Shown: one piece after another, positions 1 to 6,841 of the stretch
Layout of the letters: the number at the start of each line of letters is the position of its first letter
Numbering within the stretch: position 1 is the first letter of the stretch
NCBI GenBank assembly: GCA_002437245.1
Contig: DJOQ01000037.1
Location: forward strand, 1-15,536
Length of the DNA stretch: 15,536 bases
DNA from: Ruminococcaceae bacterium UBA6434
GTDB lineage: Bacteria; Bacillota; Clostridia; Oscillospirales; Acutalibacteraceae
Direction: 5' to 3'
Translations under genes and position numbers: made by a program
Notes under the pieces: model-generated
What the model saw: only the letters and a program-made list of their open reading frames with translations
What the model was told of the DNA's origin: nothing
Database searches by the model: none

Positions 1-30
1 TACTACTTTATTATACGAGGAGTTTTAAAA

Positions 31-714
31 ATGGAATATATGGAAACAAGAGAAGTTATGTGCGATATTTGCCATAAGATGTGGCAGCTCGGCTGGGTTG
101 CGGCAAATGACGGTAACCTCTCGGTGAAATTGCCCGACGGCAACTTCCTTGCAACGCCGACAGGCATCAGTAAAAGCTTTATCACTCCCGAAAAGCTTGT
201 TATAATAAATTCCGAGGGTGAGGTGCTCCAAGCTCTTGACGGCTACAGACCGTCGTCGGAAATCAAAATGCATCTTCGCTGCTATAAAGAGCGCGACGAC
301 GTAGGAGCGGTGCTTCACGCTCATCCGCCTACAGCCACGGGATACGCCGTGGCGCACATTCCGCTTGACAGATACACGATGATAGAAACGGTTGCGGCGA
401 TAGGCTCGATCCCCGTAACGCCGTACGGTACGCCGTCTACATACGAGGTGCCGGATGCCATTGCCCCGTATCTTCAAGAGCACGATGTGTTGCTTCTTGC
501 AAATCACGGCGCGCTTACAGTCGGTGCCGACGCAATAACCGCATATTACCGTATGGAAACGCTTGAGCTGTTTGCAAAAATCAGCCTTACGGCACATCTT
601 CTCGGCGGAGAAAAGGAAATTTCACGCGAAAATATCGACAAACTGATAGAGCTGCGCAAGTATTACGGCATAACAGGCAGACATCCCGGATACAAGCATT
701 ACAGAGAAGACTGA
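31..714 (+). CDS. Class II aldolase, L-fuculose-phosphate aldolase-like (FucA/AraD family)
   Basis: Predicted cytoplasmic zinc-dependent aldolase of 227 residues that would split a phosphorylated sugar (such as L-fuculose 1-phosphate) into dihydroxyacetone phosphate and an aldehyde. Family features are visible: NDGNLS near residues 26-31 and TGISKS at 44-49 (phosphate and substrate loops), SSE at 75-77 with Glu77 as the likely catalytic acid, HAH at 96-98 and His159 in ANHG as the three zinc ligands. Length fits FucA (about 215 residues). The start at ATG 31 is supported by a GAGGAG ribosome site at 17-22; a second ATG at 40 is less well placed. The promoter and any upstream operon partner lie outside the window. 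A terminator follows at 768. The family also contains ribulose-phosphate epimerases and methylthioribulose-phosphate enzymes, so the family is firm but the exact substrate is not; no other fucose genes are in view. Confidence 0.85.
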   Translation: MEYMETREVMCDICHKMWQLGWVAANDGNLSVKLPDGNFLATPTGISKSFITPEKLVIINSEGEVLQALDGYRPSSEIKMHLRCYKERDDVGAVLHAHPPTATGYAVAHIPLDRYTMIETVAAIGSIPVTPYGTPSTYEVPDAIAPYLQEHDVLLLANHGALTVGADAITAYYRMETLELFAKISLTAHLLGGEKEISRENIDKLIELRKYYGITGRHPGYKHYRED

Positions 715-738
715 GTTGTCGATTTTAAGCTTTGGGGC

Positions 739-766
739 TTGATTTATTTTGTTTATATGATATATT
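739..766 (+). promoter_or_regulatory. Candidate promoter for the TetR-type gene
   Basis: TTGATT at 739-744 and TATATT at 761-766 are separated by 16 bases, a reasonable match to a vegetative sigma-A promoter. The expected transcript start (about 773) lies inside the left arm of the terminator hairpin at 768-803. This is the best candidate seen upstream of the regulator, but it is AT-rich sequence and could be chance. Confidence 0.4.
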
Positions 767-767
767 T

Positions 768-812
768 GTGCTGTATCGGATTTACTTTAATCCGATGCGG
801 CACTATTTTTTA
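768..812 (+). terminator. Intrinsic terminator after the aldolase gene
   Basis: A 15-base arm at 768-782 pairs fully with 789-803 (two pairs are G-U), leaving a 6-base loop, and a T-rich tail follows at 804-811. It ends transcription of the aldolase gene and lies just before the TetR-type gene. Any start codon for the regulator at 732 or 795 would fall before or inside this hairpin, which argues for the start at 840. Confidence 0.75.
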
Positions 813-839
813 ACAGATATAAAGGTGTACAGGCAAAAA

Positions 840-1481
840 ATGAACAGAGAAACGAAATCACATATAAGCAAAGAAACCATCATTGCGGTCGCCGTTCCGG
901 AATTCAGCGAAAGGGGATATAAAGAAGCGTCTTTAAACAGAATATGCATAAACGGGCGTATATCAAAAGGAAAGCTGTATCATCACTTTAAAAATAAGGA
1001 TGAACTTTATCTCTCGGTTGTAGAGGAAAGCTACAAGAAACTTACGGAGCACTTACTTGATTTTAAAATTAAATTTCATAAAAATATAGAAGATGTTTTT
1101 ATGGATTTATACAAGTGGTGGCAAGCCTTTTGGAAAATGTATCCGCTCTATATTGGTATTTTTATAGATTCAAGGCGTAATCCTCCGTTTTGGCTGCGTG
1201 AGCAGCTTGTGGAAATGAGACGCGATACCTTTATTAAACCGTTAAAGCTTATGGTAAGGGACATAGTTTTATATTATTATCCGGAAGACATAAAATTGCA
1301 GTCGATTTTGGTCGGACTTTTTATTACATTGCTTGATTATACTTCTACTGTCGGATTGTCAAAAATAGATATTTATGATTCAAGCACAAGCTATTTAGAC
1401 GCGCAGGTGCCGTTATTCAAACGTTTGCTGCTGACTGTGCTGTACGGCGCAGGAGACGACAGGGCAAAAGAGCTTTATTAG
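840..1481 (+). CDS. TetR/AcrR family transcriptional regulator
   Basis: Predicted DNA-binding regulator of 213 residues. The N-terminal domain is of TetR type: a first helix around 10-24, then a helix-turn-helix at about 28-50 whose end (ISKGKLYHHFKNKDEL, residues 41-56) is the family hallmark. The C-terminal ligand-binding and dimerisation half is rich in aromatic residues (several Trp, Tyr and Phe at 91-118) and has no recognisable ligand specificity. The reading frame is open back to 732, but that stretch covers a terminator hairpin, so ATG 840 is chosen; an AAAGG-like site at 820-824 is somewhat distant, so the ribosome site is not decisive. It is a single-gene unit. TetR regulators often control themselves and a neighbour, and the aldolase gene or the surface-protein gene could be targets, but no operator could be identified. 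Confidence 0.8.
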   Translation: MNRETKSHISKETIIAVAVPEFSERGYKEASLNRICINGRISKGKLYHHFKNKDELYLSVVEESYKKLTEHLLDFKIKFHKNIEDVFMDLYKWWQAFWKMYPLYIGIFIDSRRNPPFWLREQLVEMRRDTFIKPLKLMVRDIVLYYYPEDIKLQSILVGLFITLLDYTSTVGLSKIDIYDSSTSYLDAQVPLFKRLLLTVLYGAGDDRAKELY

Positions 1482-1550
1482 GCATAAACATTATGTTCAT
1501 GCTTTTATACTGCTGTGAAAAACAATTTAATATTTTGTCATTTGAATTTA

Positions 1551-1587
1551 AGACCCGCTGAGTTTCATAGACCCACGGGTCTTTTTT
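1551..1587 (+). terminator. Intrinsic terminator after the TetR-type gene
   Basis: Seven bases AGACCCG at 1551-1557 pair with CGGGTCT at 1576-1582, with an 18-base loop, followed by a T-run at 1581-1587. It separates the regulator from the surface-protein gene. A weaker imperfect hairpin directly after the stop codon (1482-1502) might add to it. Confidence 0.65.
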
Positions 1588-1611
1588 AAAAACAGACCGC
1601 CGAATTCGTTT

Positions 1612-1640
1612 TTGTTGTATTGTTTGCGAATTGATATAAT
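1612..1640 (+). promoter_or_regulatory. Promoter of the surface-protein gene
   Basis: TTGTTG at 1612-1617 and a perfect TATAAT at 1635-1640 are 17 bases apart. The predicted transcript start near 1647 gives a leader of about 53 bases before the start codon at 1700. Confidence 0.6.
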
Positions 1641-1685
1641 CCGTCCGAAGGAATATACTGAGAATGTTAAAAAAATCACGTTCTT

Positions 1686-1702
1686 AGGGAGGAATGGTAA
1701 TG
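1686..1702 (+). promoter_or_regulatory. Ribosome binding site that sets the surface-protein start at 1700
   Basis: AGGGAGG at 1686-1692 is a near-perfect Shine-Dalgarno sequence. The first in-frame ATG (1694) is one base away, too close to be used, while the second ATG (1700) is seven bases away. The protein therefore starts MYKKML. Confidence 0.75.
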
Positions 1703-4700
1703 TATAAGAAAATGTTGAGCGTATTTCTTTCTGTGCTCTTGATACTCTCAAGTATTACCGCAGGACTTGTGGCTTTTGCCGCCGATTCGGCGGCGGATAA
1801 GGCTGAAAAAGCTGTTTCCGTCTTATCCGATGCGACGTCTGACGGCGCAGATGATGCAGAAGAGAATACGCCGGCAGCTCAATTGGAGAATGAGTATTCT
1901 TATCTTTTGAAAAATGAAGATAAACTCACCAAAGAGCAAAAATCAATGCTCAACGAAATCACGGCAAAAATAGGCGAATTCGGTGAAGAGCTTGTTTCAG
2001 GTCTCACATCGGAGGAAGCACAGGAGACTGTGGCGGAGCTTCTCGACAGTATTTCGGAAATCAATTTAAATAAGTTTTATTCAGGAAATACAGGTTCGGT
2101 AGCCGCTTTTGAAGAGCAGACACTGGCTTATTCCGGAACGCTGAATACAAAAGAGCCGTCCGAGCAGGATGTTGCCGATTATAACGCTCTTCTTGAAGCC
2201 TACAAAAAATTAACGGGCGAGCAGAAAGAGCAAATCGACATAACGGTATTTTCTTGCTTTATGCATCTTATCTTTGTGCGTGAGGCTCAGCTCGCAAAGA
2301 ACGACGGGCAATCCACATCCAACGCAAACAAAGCGGCTCAAAAAAAGCTTGAAGAATTTTTAGGCGAAGAGGGTCACGGCAGTGAAATAGCACCCGCAAA
2401 AGAGCTCGGTGCCGCACTTGAAAATTCAAAGCTCTCGGCAGATGAAAAGCTTGCGGCGTTCGCAGGCACAAGTGAGCACGCAAGGGTTCTTGCAAGCGCA
2501 TACAATAAATCAAGTAACGCTTTAAGCAACAGCATTTACAATTCTTCAAATGCAGGCAAATCCTTTGTAAATGTTGTAAAGGCTTACGAAACAGAGGGGC
2601 TTAAAGCCAATCCGTTTACCGAAAAAGCCCCGACCAGGGTATCTAAGCCGAACGCCTCGAAATACGAACTCGGCGAGCAGGATCCTGAGTACATAAAAGC
2701 ATTTGCTCTTTACATTGACTATACAAAGGCCGCCGCAGAATATAACGCGAGAAAGGCAAATCATACTTCGGATATCGACAATGCCGCAATCGAAAAAATC
2801 GCGGCTGCCGCACCCGAGTATAAAACGCTTGTCGATTACATAAAATCTATGGCAAGCGCATATGACGAGTTTAACGCGACAAAAAATACCTTGCCTGCGA
2901 AAAATGCCGTAGGTCAATTTGACAATCTTTCTATTTATTTTCAATCTTATGTTTTGAAAAATACCACACTTAAATACAGAACCGACAGCGTTGAAAACAC
3001 CTCAAATACAGAGTGGAAGGCTTTGGGTCTGACAGCCGCCGAGCTTTACGCGCAGTGTCAGGCTGCCTCGGAATATGAAAAAGTCACCGAGTTTATCGAT
3101 TTGGTAAACGGTATAGAACAGCCTTACAACAACAAGCACATAGCTCTTGTCAAGGAAAAATACGAAGCACTTTCTTCCAAACAGGTATCTATGGTTCCGA
3201 ATTCGGTATTACAGAAATATAAGGATATTTTAGCGTCGGTAACTCCTGACATTCCGTCAACCAACCGGCCTGATTTAACCGTCTTTGCAAAGACGTCGGT
3301 TCAATATCCTCTCGGCACAACCCACGATCAGGTGGAAAAAGCAGTTCCGAAAATTCAGTCTTTCCTTACGGATTCCGTATTACCCGTTCTCGGCGTTGAG
3401 GGCGGATTAAAGCAGACTGTTCAAAACGGCGTTTACACCAACGCAACCGTTGTTAAGCTTTGTCAGCTGCTGTTTCCGCTGCTTGCAGGTCTTTCCGACG
3501 GAGACGGCTTCCCGGCAATAGCCAAAAATTTTGTAAAGATACTTCCCTCAAAGCTTGCAACAGAGCTTCAAAAAACAAAGGATATTGATAATAATAAATA
3601 TGAAAAAGCTGTTACCGCATTAAATTCCGCCGAGACCACAGGTAAGGAAAACTATAAAAAATATCTCGCAAACGGCGGAACCGCCTCTGCAAAAGCGGAA
3701 TACGAGTACTATTGGAGCGCGTTTGAGGCAAGCAACGGTCTGTTCGGTTTTGATGACGGAGACAGAGAAGGCTTTATCGATGCGGTTTCCGCCGTGTTCA
3801 GAGCGCTTTCGATTGCTACGCTTTTGATAGACTTTGAAAACGTATCAAGCAAAACGAACGGAACTTATACATATAATGCATATGAGGATCTTGTTCCGAT
3901 TTTTGAACTTCTTGACCTTCGAGGCGTAATGTCGTCTCCCGAATATACCGAGTATGTCAATGAGCAAAAATCAATAAACTCTGCACTTGCCATGGATGCA
4001 AGAATCAGACCTATTCTCGTACCGATTTGCAATCTTCTTGACGATTTTGCGGATAATCCGCTTAATACCGTACTTGATATATTGCCGAAACTCGGCTACG
4101 GACTTAAATCCAGCGTACTTGAAACTCAGCTTTGGACTTTGCTCGGCAAAGTCGGTATGATAGATGTATCCGGCCTTAATCTTCACCTCACTCCCGAGGG
4201 TATTTATAATCTTGTTGCGCCGCTCCTTTCAAATCTTACGATAGGAGAGGGCGACAGCGCCGTAACACTTAATATTGATTTAAATAAAGCCGATTTTCTT
4301 AAATTTGTCGATGATATAGGCGGTTGCGCTACGGCGGTATCAAAGGACAGCAAAGCAAGAGGTAACGCTTTCAGATTGGGTCTTGATTCAGACAGAGCGG
4401 ACTCTTTCGTGGTAACCTTCCGCTATCTGTACGGAGTGCTCACGGAAGACAATAATATGAACGGGATAAAGTCGGTTGTTGACAGCTCGTCTCTCTCTTC
4501 CGTCGCAAAGCTTGCCGTTAAGGGCGTTTTGGGTGTGCTCTCAAGAACAAGTGCCGATACGGCTATGTCAATGCTGATAAATTTGGTTGAACCGAATATA
4601 CCGAAGCTTTCCGATATTATTCCGGGGTTAAATCCGGGCGATAAAGATAATCAACCTGATGATAATCCGGATTCACCTTCGTCGAATACCGAGAAATCAG

Positions 4701-4837
4701 ATAACGGCAAGACCATAACATCGCCGCCGACGGTTCCGAAAACAGGCGGAAAAGCGGCTGCGGCTGTATCTCTTTTAGCGTTGAGCGCAGGAGCGACGGG
4801 AGCGTATTACTGCCTCGGCAAGAAGAAAAAACAATAA
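1700..4837 (+). CDS. Large secreted, probably sortase-anchored surface protein of unrecognised family
   Basis: Predicted exported wall-attached protein of 1045 residues. Residues 1-27 form a signal peptide (MYKKML start, hydrophobic core, cleavage likely after AFA). The C-terminus is a sorting signal: VPKTG at 1012-1016 followed by an Ala-rich hydrophobic stretch and a KKKKQ tail. It is preceded by a linker rich in Asp, Asn, Pro and Ser from about 970, typical of a wall-spanning segment. The body is mostly predicted helix, rich in Ala, Lys and Glu. A degenerate motif, L(T/S)xxQ after a tyrosine-containing helix, appears near 75-82, 170-178 and 489-498, resembling short helical repeats of other gut Firmicute surface proteins. 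No catalytic motif, sugar-binding or Ig-like domain was recognised. The gene stands alone between its own promoter and a strong terminator; no sortase gene is in the window. VPKTG differs from LPxTG at its first position, so anchoring is likely but inferred. Confidence 0.85.
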   Translation: MYKKMLSVFLSVLLILSSITAGLVAFAADSAADKAEKAVSVLSDATSDGADDAEENTPAAQLENEYSYLLKNEDKLTKEQKSMLNEITAKIGEFGEELVSGLTSEEAQETVAELLDSISEINLNKFYSGNTGSVAAFEEQTLAYSGTLNTKEPSEQDVADYNALLEAYKKLTGEQKEQIDITVFSCFMHLIFVREAQLAKNDGQSTSNANKAAQKKLEEFLGEEGHGSEIAPAKELGAALENSKLSADEKLAAFAGTSEHARVLASAYNKSSNALSNSIYNSSNAGKSFVNVVKAYETEGLKANPFTEKAPTRVSKPNASKYELGEQDPEYIKAFALYIDYTKAAAEYNARKANHTSDIDNAAIEKIAAAAPEYKTLVDYIKSMASAYDEFNATKNTLPAKNAVGQFDNLSIYFQSYVLKNTTLKYRTDSVENTSNTEWKALGLTAAELYAQCQAASEYEKVTEFIDLVNGIEQPYNNKHIALVKEKYEALSSKQVSMVPNSVLQKYKDILASVTPDIPSTNRPDLTVFAKTSVQYPLGTTHDQVEKAVPKIQSFLTDSVLPVLGVEGGLKQTVQNGVYTNATVVKLCQLLFPLLAGLSDGDGFPAIAKNFVKILPSKLATELQKTKDIDNNKYEKAVTALNSAETTGKENYKKYLANGGTASAKAEYEYYWSAFEASNGLFGFDDGDREGFIDAVSAVFRALSIATLLIDFENVSSKTNGTYTYNAYEDLVPIFELLDLRGVMSSPEYTEYVNEQKSINSALAMDARIRPILVPICNLLDDFADNPLNTVLDILPKLGYGLKSSVLETQLWTLLGKVGMIDVSGLNLHLTPEGIYNLVAPLLSNLTIGEGDSAVTLNIDLNKADFLKFVDDIGGCATAVSKDSKARGNAFRLGLDSDRADSFVVTFRYLYGVLTEDNNMNGIKSVVDSSSLSSVAKLAVKGVLGVLSRTSADTAMSMLINLVEPNIPKLSDIIPGLNPGDKDNQPDDNPDSPSSNTEKSDNGKTITSPPTVPKTGGKAAAAVSLLALSAGATGAYYCLGKKKKQ

Positions 4838-4861
4838 CGTGTTTTGCTCCTTCCTCATTAT

Positions 4862-4896
4862 AAAAGCGCCGTGGACTTAAGTCCACGGCGCTTTTT
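4862..4896 (+). terminator. Strong intrinsic terminator after the surface-protein gene
   Basis: A perfect 15-base stem, 4862-4876 with 4881-4895, closes a TTAA loop and runs into TTTTT at 4892-4896. Its centre is palindromic. It is the strongest terminator in the window. Confidence 0.9.
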
Positions 4897-4947
4897 GCCG
4901 TTGATATAATAACAATCGGGTGAATTTTTTTCAATAACGATTTTTTA

Positions 4948-4976
4948 TTGTAAATAACGGCAAAATGCTATATAAT
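4948..4976 (+). promoter_or_regulatory. Promoter of the patatin-like gene
   Basis: TTGTAA at 4948-4953 and a perfect TATAAT at 4971-4976 with 17 bases between them. The predicted transcript start near 4983 gives a leader of about 37 bases. Confidence 0.6.
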
Positions 4977-5019
4977 TAAAAAATATTATTTTAAATATTT
5001 GATTTTGGCAGGTGTATAT

Positions 5020-6138
5020 ATGAAACCGTACGGTCTTATACTCGCAGGCGGCGGCGCAAAGGGCGCGTATCAAATAGGTGCCTGGAAAGCAATGCGTGAG
5101 CTTAATATCGAATTTGAGGCAATAGCCGGTGTTTCCATAGGCGCAATAAACGGTGCCATGATAGCACAGGGCGATTTTGACGACGCATATGAGCTTTGGA
5201 GCAATGTCGAGGTCTCAAGCGGCGTAAATATTCAGGGCGAACTTAAAGACCCGAAAAATTTGTTCAGCTTCAGCAATTTCCCGAAAATCGCACACGAGAT
5301 AATACGCAACGGCGGGGTGGACGTTACTCCGGCAAAAGAGCTTATAGCCCGCCATATCGACGAAAAAAGGGTGAGGAAGTCGCCTATACCGCTCGGGATA
5401 GAAACAATAGACCTCAATTCTTTAAAGCCGATTGAAATGTTTGTGGATGAAATGCCCGAGGGCGAACTTATAGATTACCTTATGGCGTCCGCAAGAGTTC
5501 CGGGGCTTAACAGGCAGGGCCCGAAGGACGGAAACTTCCTTGACGGCGGAGTTTATGACAATGCGCCTATAGGGATACTCAGAAAACGCGGAATAAACAG
5601 ACTTATCATAGTGGATATTTCCGGAATTAAGGGTATAGGTCATAAGCAGGATTTAAGCTGTGCCGATATAGTATATATACGCCCGTATGACGCAAAGGAA
5701 CTCGGGGAGTCGTTTGAGTTTGACAAAGAGGCTACCGAGCGCCGAATCAATATGGGCTATCTTGACACGAAAAAAGCGTTCGGAAAGCTCTACGGTCAGT
5801 TCTACTATTTTTCGGGGAAGGAATACAGAGCATTGCAGGAACATTACGGCTATAAAGCGCTTAATGAATTGGAAATGCTTGCTCTTGAGTATGAGCTGCC
5901 GCGCCTTACGGTATATACCGAGCGCAAATTCCTGCGCTCTTTAAAGGCGATTATCAATGAAAAAGACGCGCTCCCGACAGACAACATTGAGGAAGAAAGC
6001 AAGTCAAAACTCAAAATGGCAGCCGCGGTTATACAGGAAACTCCTCACATATTGCTTAAAAAGTTTTCGATTTATACAAGAAATAAGAAGTACGCCAATG
6101 CGGTTTCTGTCCTTGAGTCGCTTGACGAGAAGAAATAA
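5020..6138 (+). CDS. Patatin-like phospholipase family protein
   Basis: Predicted serine acyl hydrolase of 372 residues acting on lipids through a Ser-Asp dyad. The patatin domain fills about residues 5-185. It shows the oxyanion-hole motif GGGAKG at 10-15, the nucleophile elbow GVSIG at 37-41 (Ser39) and the catalytic Asp175 in LDGG at 174-177. All essential residues are present, so it should be active. The C-terminal half is charged, mostly helical and has no recognised domain. There is no signal peptide or membrane segment, so it is probably cytoplasmic, like RssA/YlbK-type bacterial patatins. The reading frame is open from TTG 4999, but AGGTG at 5010-5014 lies five bases before ATG 5020, which matches the family start. 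It is a single-gene unit with its own promoter and a terminator shared with the convergent lipoprotein gene. The natural substrate cannot be told from sequence. Confidence 0.85.
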   Translation: MKPYGLILAGGGAKGAYQIGAWKAMRELNIEFEAIAGVSIGAINGAMIAQGDFDDAYELWSNVEVSSGVNIQGELKDPKNLFSFSNFPKIAHEIIRNGGVDVTPAKELIARHIDEKRVRKSPIPLGIETIDLNSLKPIEMFVDEMPEGELIDYLMASARVPGLNRQGPKDGNFLDGGVYDNAPIGILRKRGINRLIIVDISGIKGIGHKQDLSCADIVYIRPYDAKELGESFEFDKEATERRINMGYLDTKKAFGKLYGQFYYFSGKEYRALQEHYGYKALNELEMLALEYELPRLTVYTERKFLRSLKAIINEKDALPTDNIEEESKSKLKMAAAVIQETPHILLKKFSIYTRNKKYANAVSVLESLDEKK

Positions 6139-6144
6139 AACGGT

Positions 6145-6180
6145 ACGGCAGCGCATTCAGTATGCTCTGCCGTTTGCTTT
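6145..6180 (+). terminator. Terminator shared by the convergent patatin and lipoprotein genes
   Basis: ACGGCAG at 6145-6151 pairs with CTGCCGT at 6167-6173, with four more pairs inside after one mismatch. On the plus strand a T-rich tail follows (6173-6182); on the minus strand the sequence after the stem is also T-rich (6131-6140 read in reverse), so it can work both ways. The stop codon of the minus-strand gene lies in the loop (6157-6159). Confidence 0.65.
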
Positions 6181-6747
6181 TTCGGTGTATGCGGTTATTA
6201 CGTATTTGTTGCAAAGCAGAGAAAAAGCATATCTCCCTTTTTCGCAGCAATAATCGGTATCGCAAAATTTAATATTGTCAAAAAATATTCCGCTGTCGTT
6301 TATGTCTTTTTCCGCCTCTGCCGATGAAACGCCCATAAGCTCCGATGACAAAGCTATGTACGAGTCATAAAATTCCCTTAGCTCCTGTTCGCCGTAAGAA
6401 TTTTCGTCGCCGGTTATGGTGGCTGCTATCCCCGTTACCGTTCCGTTTTCATCGGTGTCAAGAGTCAACAGTGCGGTTTTGTCGTCTATTTTGTAAAAGC
6501 TGTAAAAACAGCCGTCGCTTTTACATTCCTTAAAAAACTCGTCGTATTTTATTTCGGGTGAATTGTATTCCGAATTGTATCGGCGGCAAAATTCATATGC
6601 GTCTATGCTCTCCTGCTTTGAGCAGGCGGTAAGGAAAAGACAGGCAGATACGGTGACCGCCGAAAGAAGCAGCAAAAGCCTTGCGGCACTTAATTTTTTC
6701 ATTTGGGGAATATTAACCGTTTGTTCATATTTTTTTAACAAAAACAT
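6157..6747 (-). CDS. Small putative lipoprotein of unknown function
   Basis: Predicted lipid-anchored extracellular protein. From the first ATG (6747) it has 196 residues; from the second in-frame ATG (6702) it has 181 residues and begins MKKLSAARLLLLL, a typical lipoprotein signal ending in lipobox LTAC with the lipidated Cys at residue 27 (residue 42 from the first start). The first ATG has an AAAGGA site about 11 bases upstream, while the second has no visible ribosome site, so the start stays open. The mature part of about 155 residues is acidic and holds several cysteines (CKSDGC; CDTDYCC), which could form disulfides. No known domain was recognised. It is divergent from the exporter pair across about 95 bases, so shared control is possible. 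Its stop codon lies within the convergent terminator hairpin. Confidence 0.7.
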   Translation of the reverse strand: MFLLKKYEQTVNIPQMKKLSAARLLLLLSAVTVSACLFLTACSKQESIDAYEFCRRYNSEYNSPEIKYDEFFKECKSDGCFYSFYKIDDKTALLTLDTDENGTVTGIAATITGDENSYGEQELREFYDSYIALSSELMGVSSAEAEKDINDSGIFFDNIKFCDTDYCCEKGRYAFSLLCNKYVITAYTEKANGRAY

Positions 6748-6779
6748 ATGGTAATCTATCCTTTATTATTATAAAATTA

Positions 6780-6810
6780 TTGACAGCATTTCATTATCTG
6801 ATGATATTAT
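6780..6810 (+). promoter_or_regulatory. Promoter of the exporter pair
   Basis: A perfect TTGACA at 6780-6785 is followed by GATATT at 6803-6808 (17-base spacer) or TATTAT at 6805-6810 (19-base spacer). The spacer contains a small imperfect dyad, TATC-N4-GATA at 6795-6806, too weak to call an operator. The first gene starts at 6842. Confidence 0.55.
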
Positions 6811-6841
6811 ATTCCAAGCGAAACGCGAAAGTGGTGGTATT

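Noticed and set aside
1482..1502. Hairpin directly after the TetR stop codon as a terminator
   Set aside because: The arms have a mismatch and leave almost no loop; the hairpin at 1551-1587 is a better terminator.
5020..6138. Patatin-like protein as an effector of an anti-phage (CBASS-type) system
   Set aside because: No nucleotidyltransferase, HORMA, TRIP13 or other defence gene is nearby, and the gene is a stand-alone unit with its own promoter and terminator. A housekeeping RssA/YlbK-type enzyme fits better.
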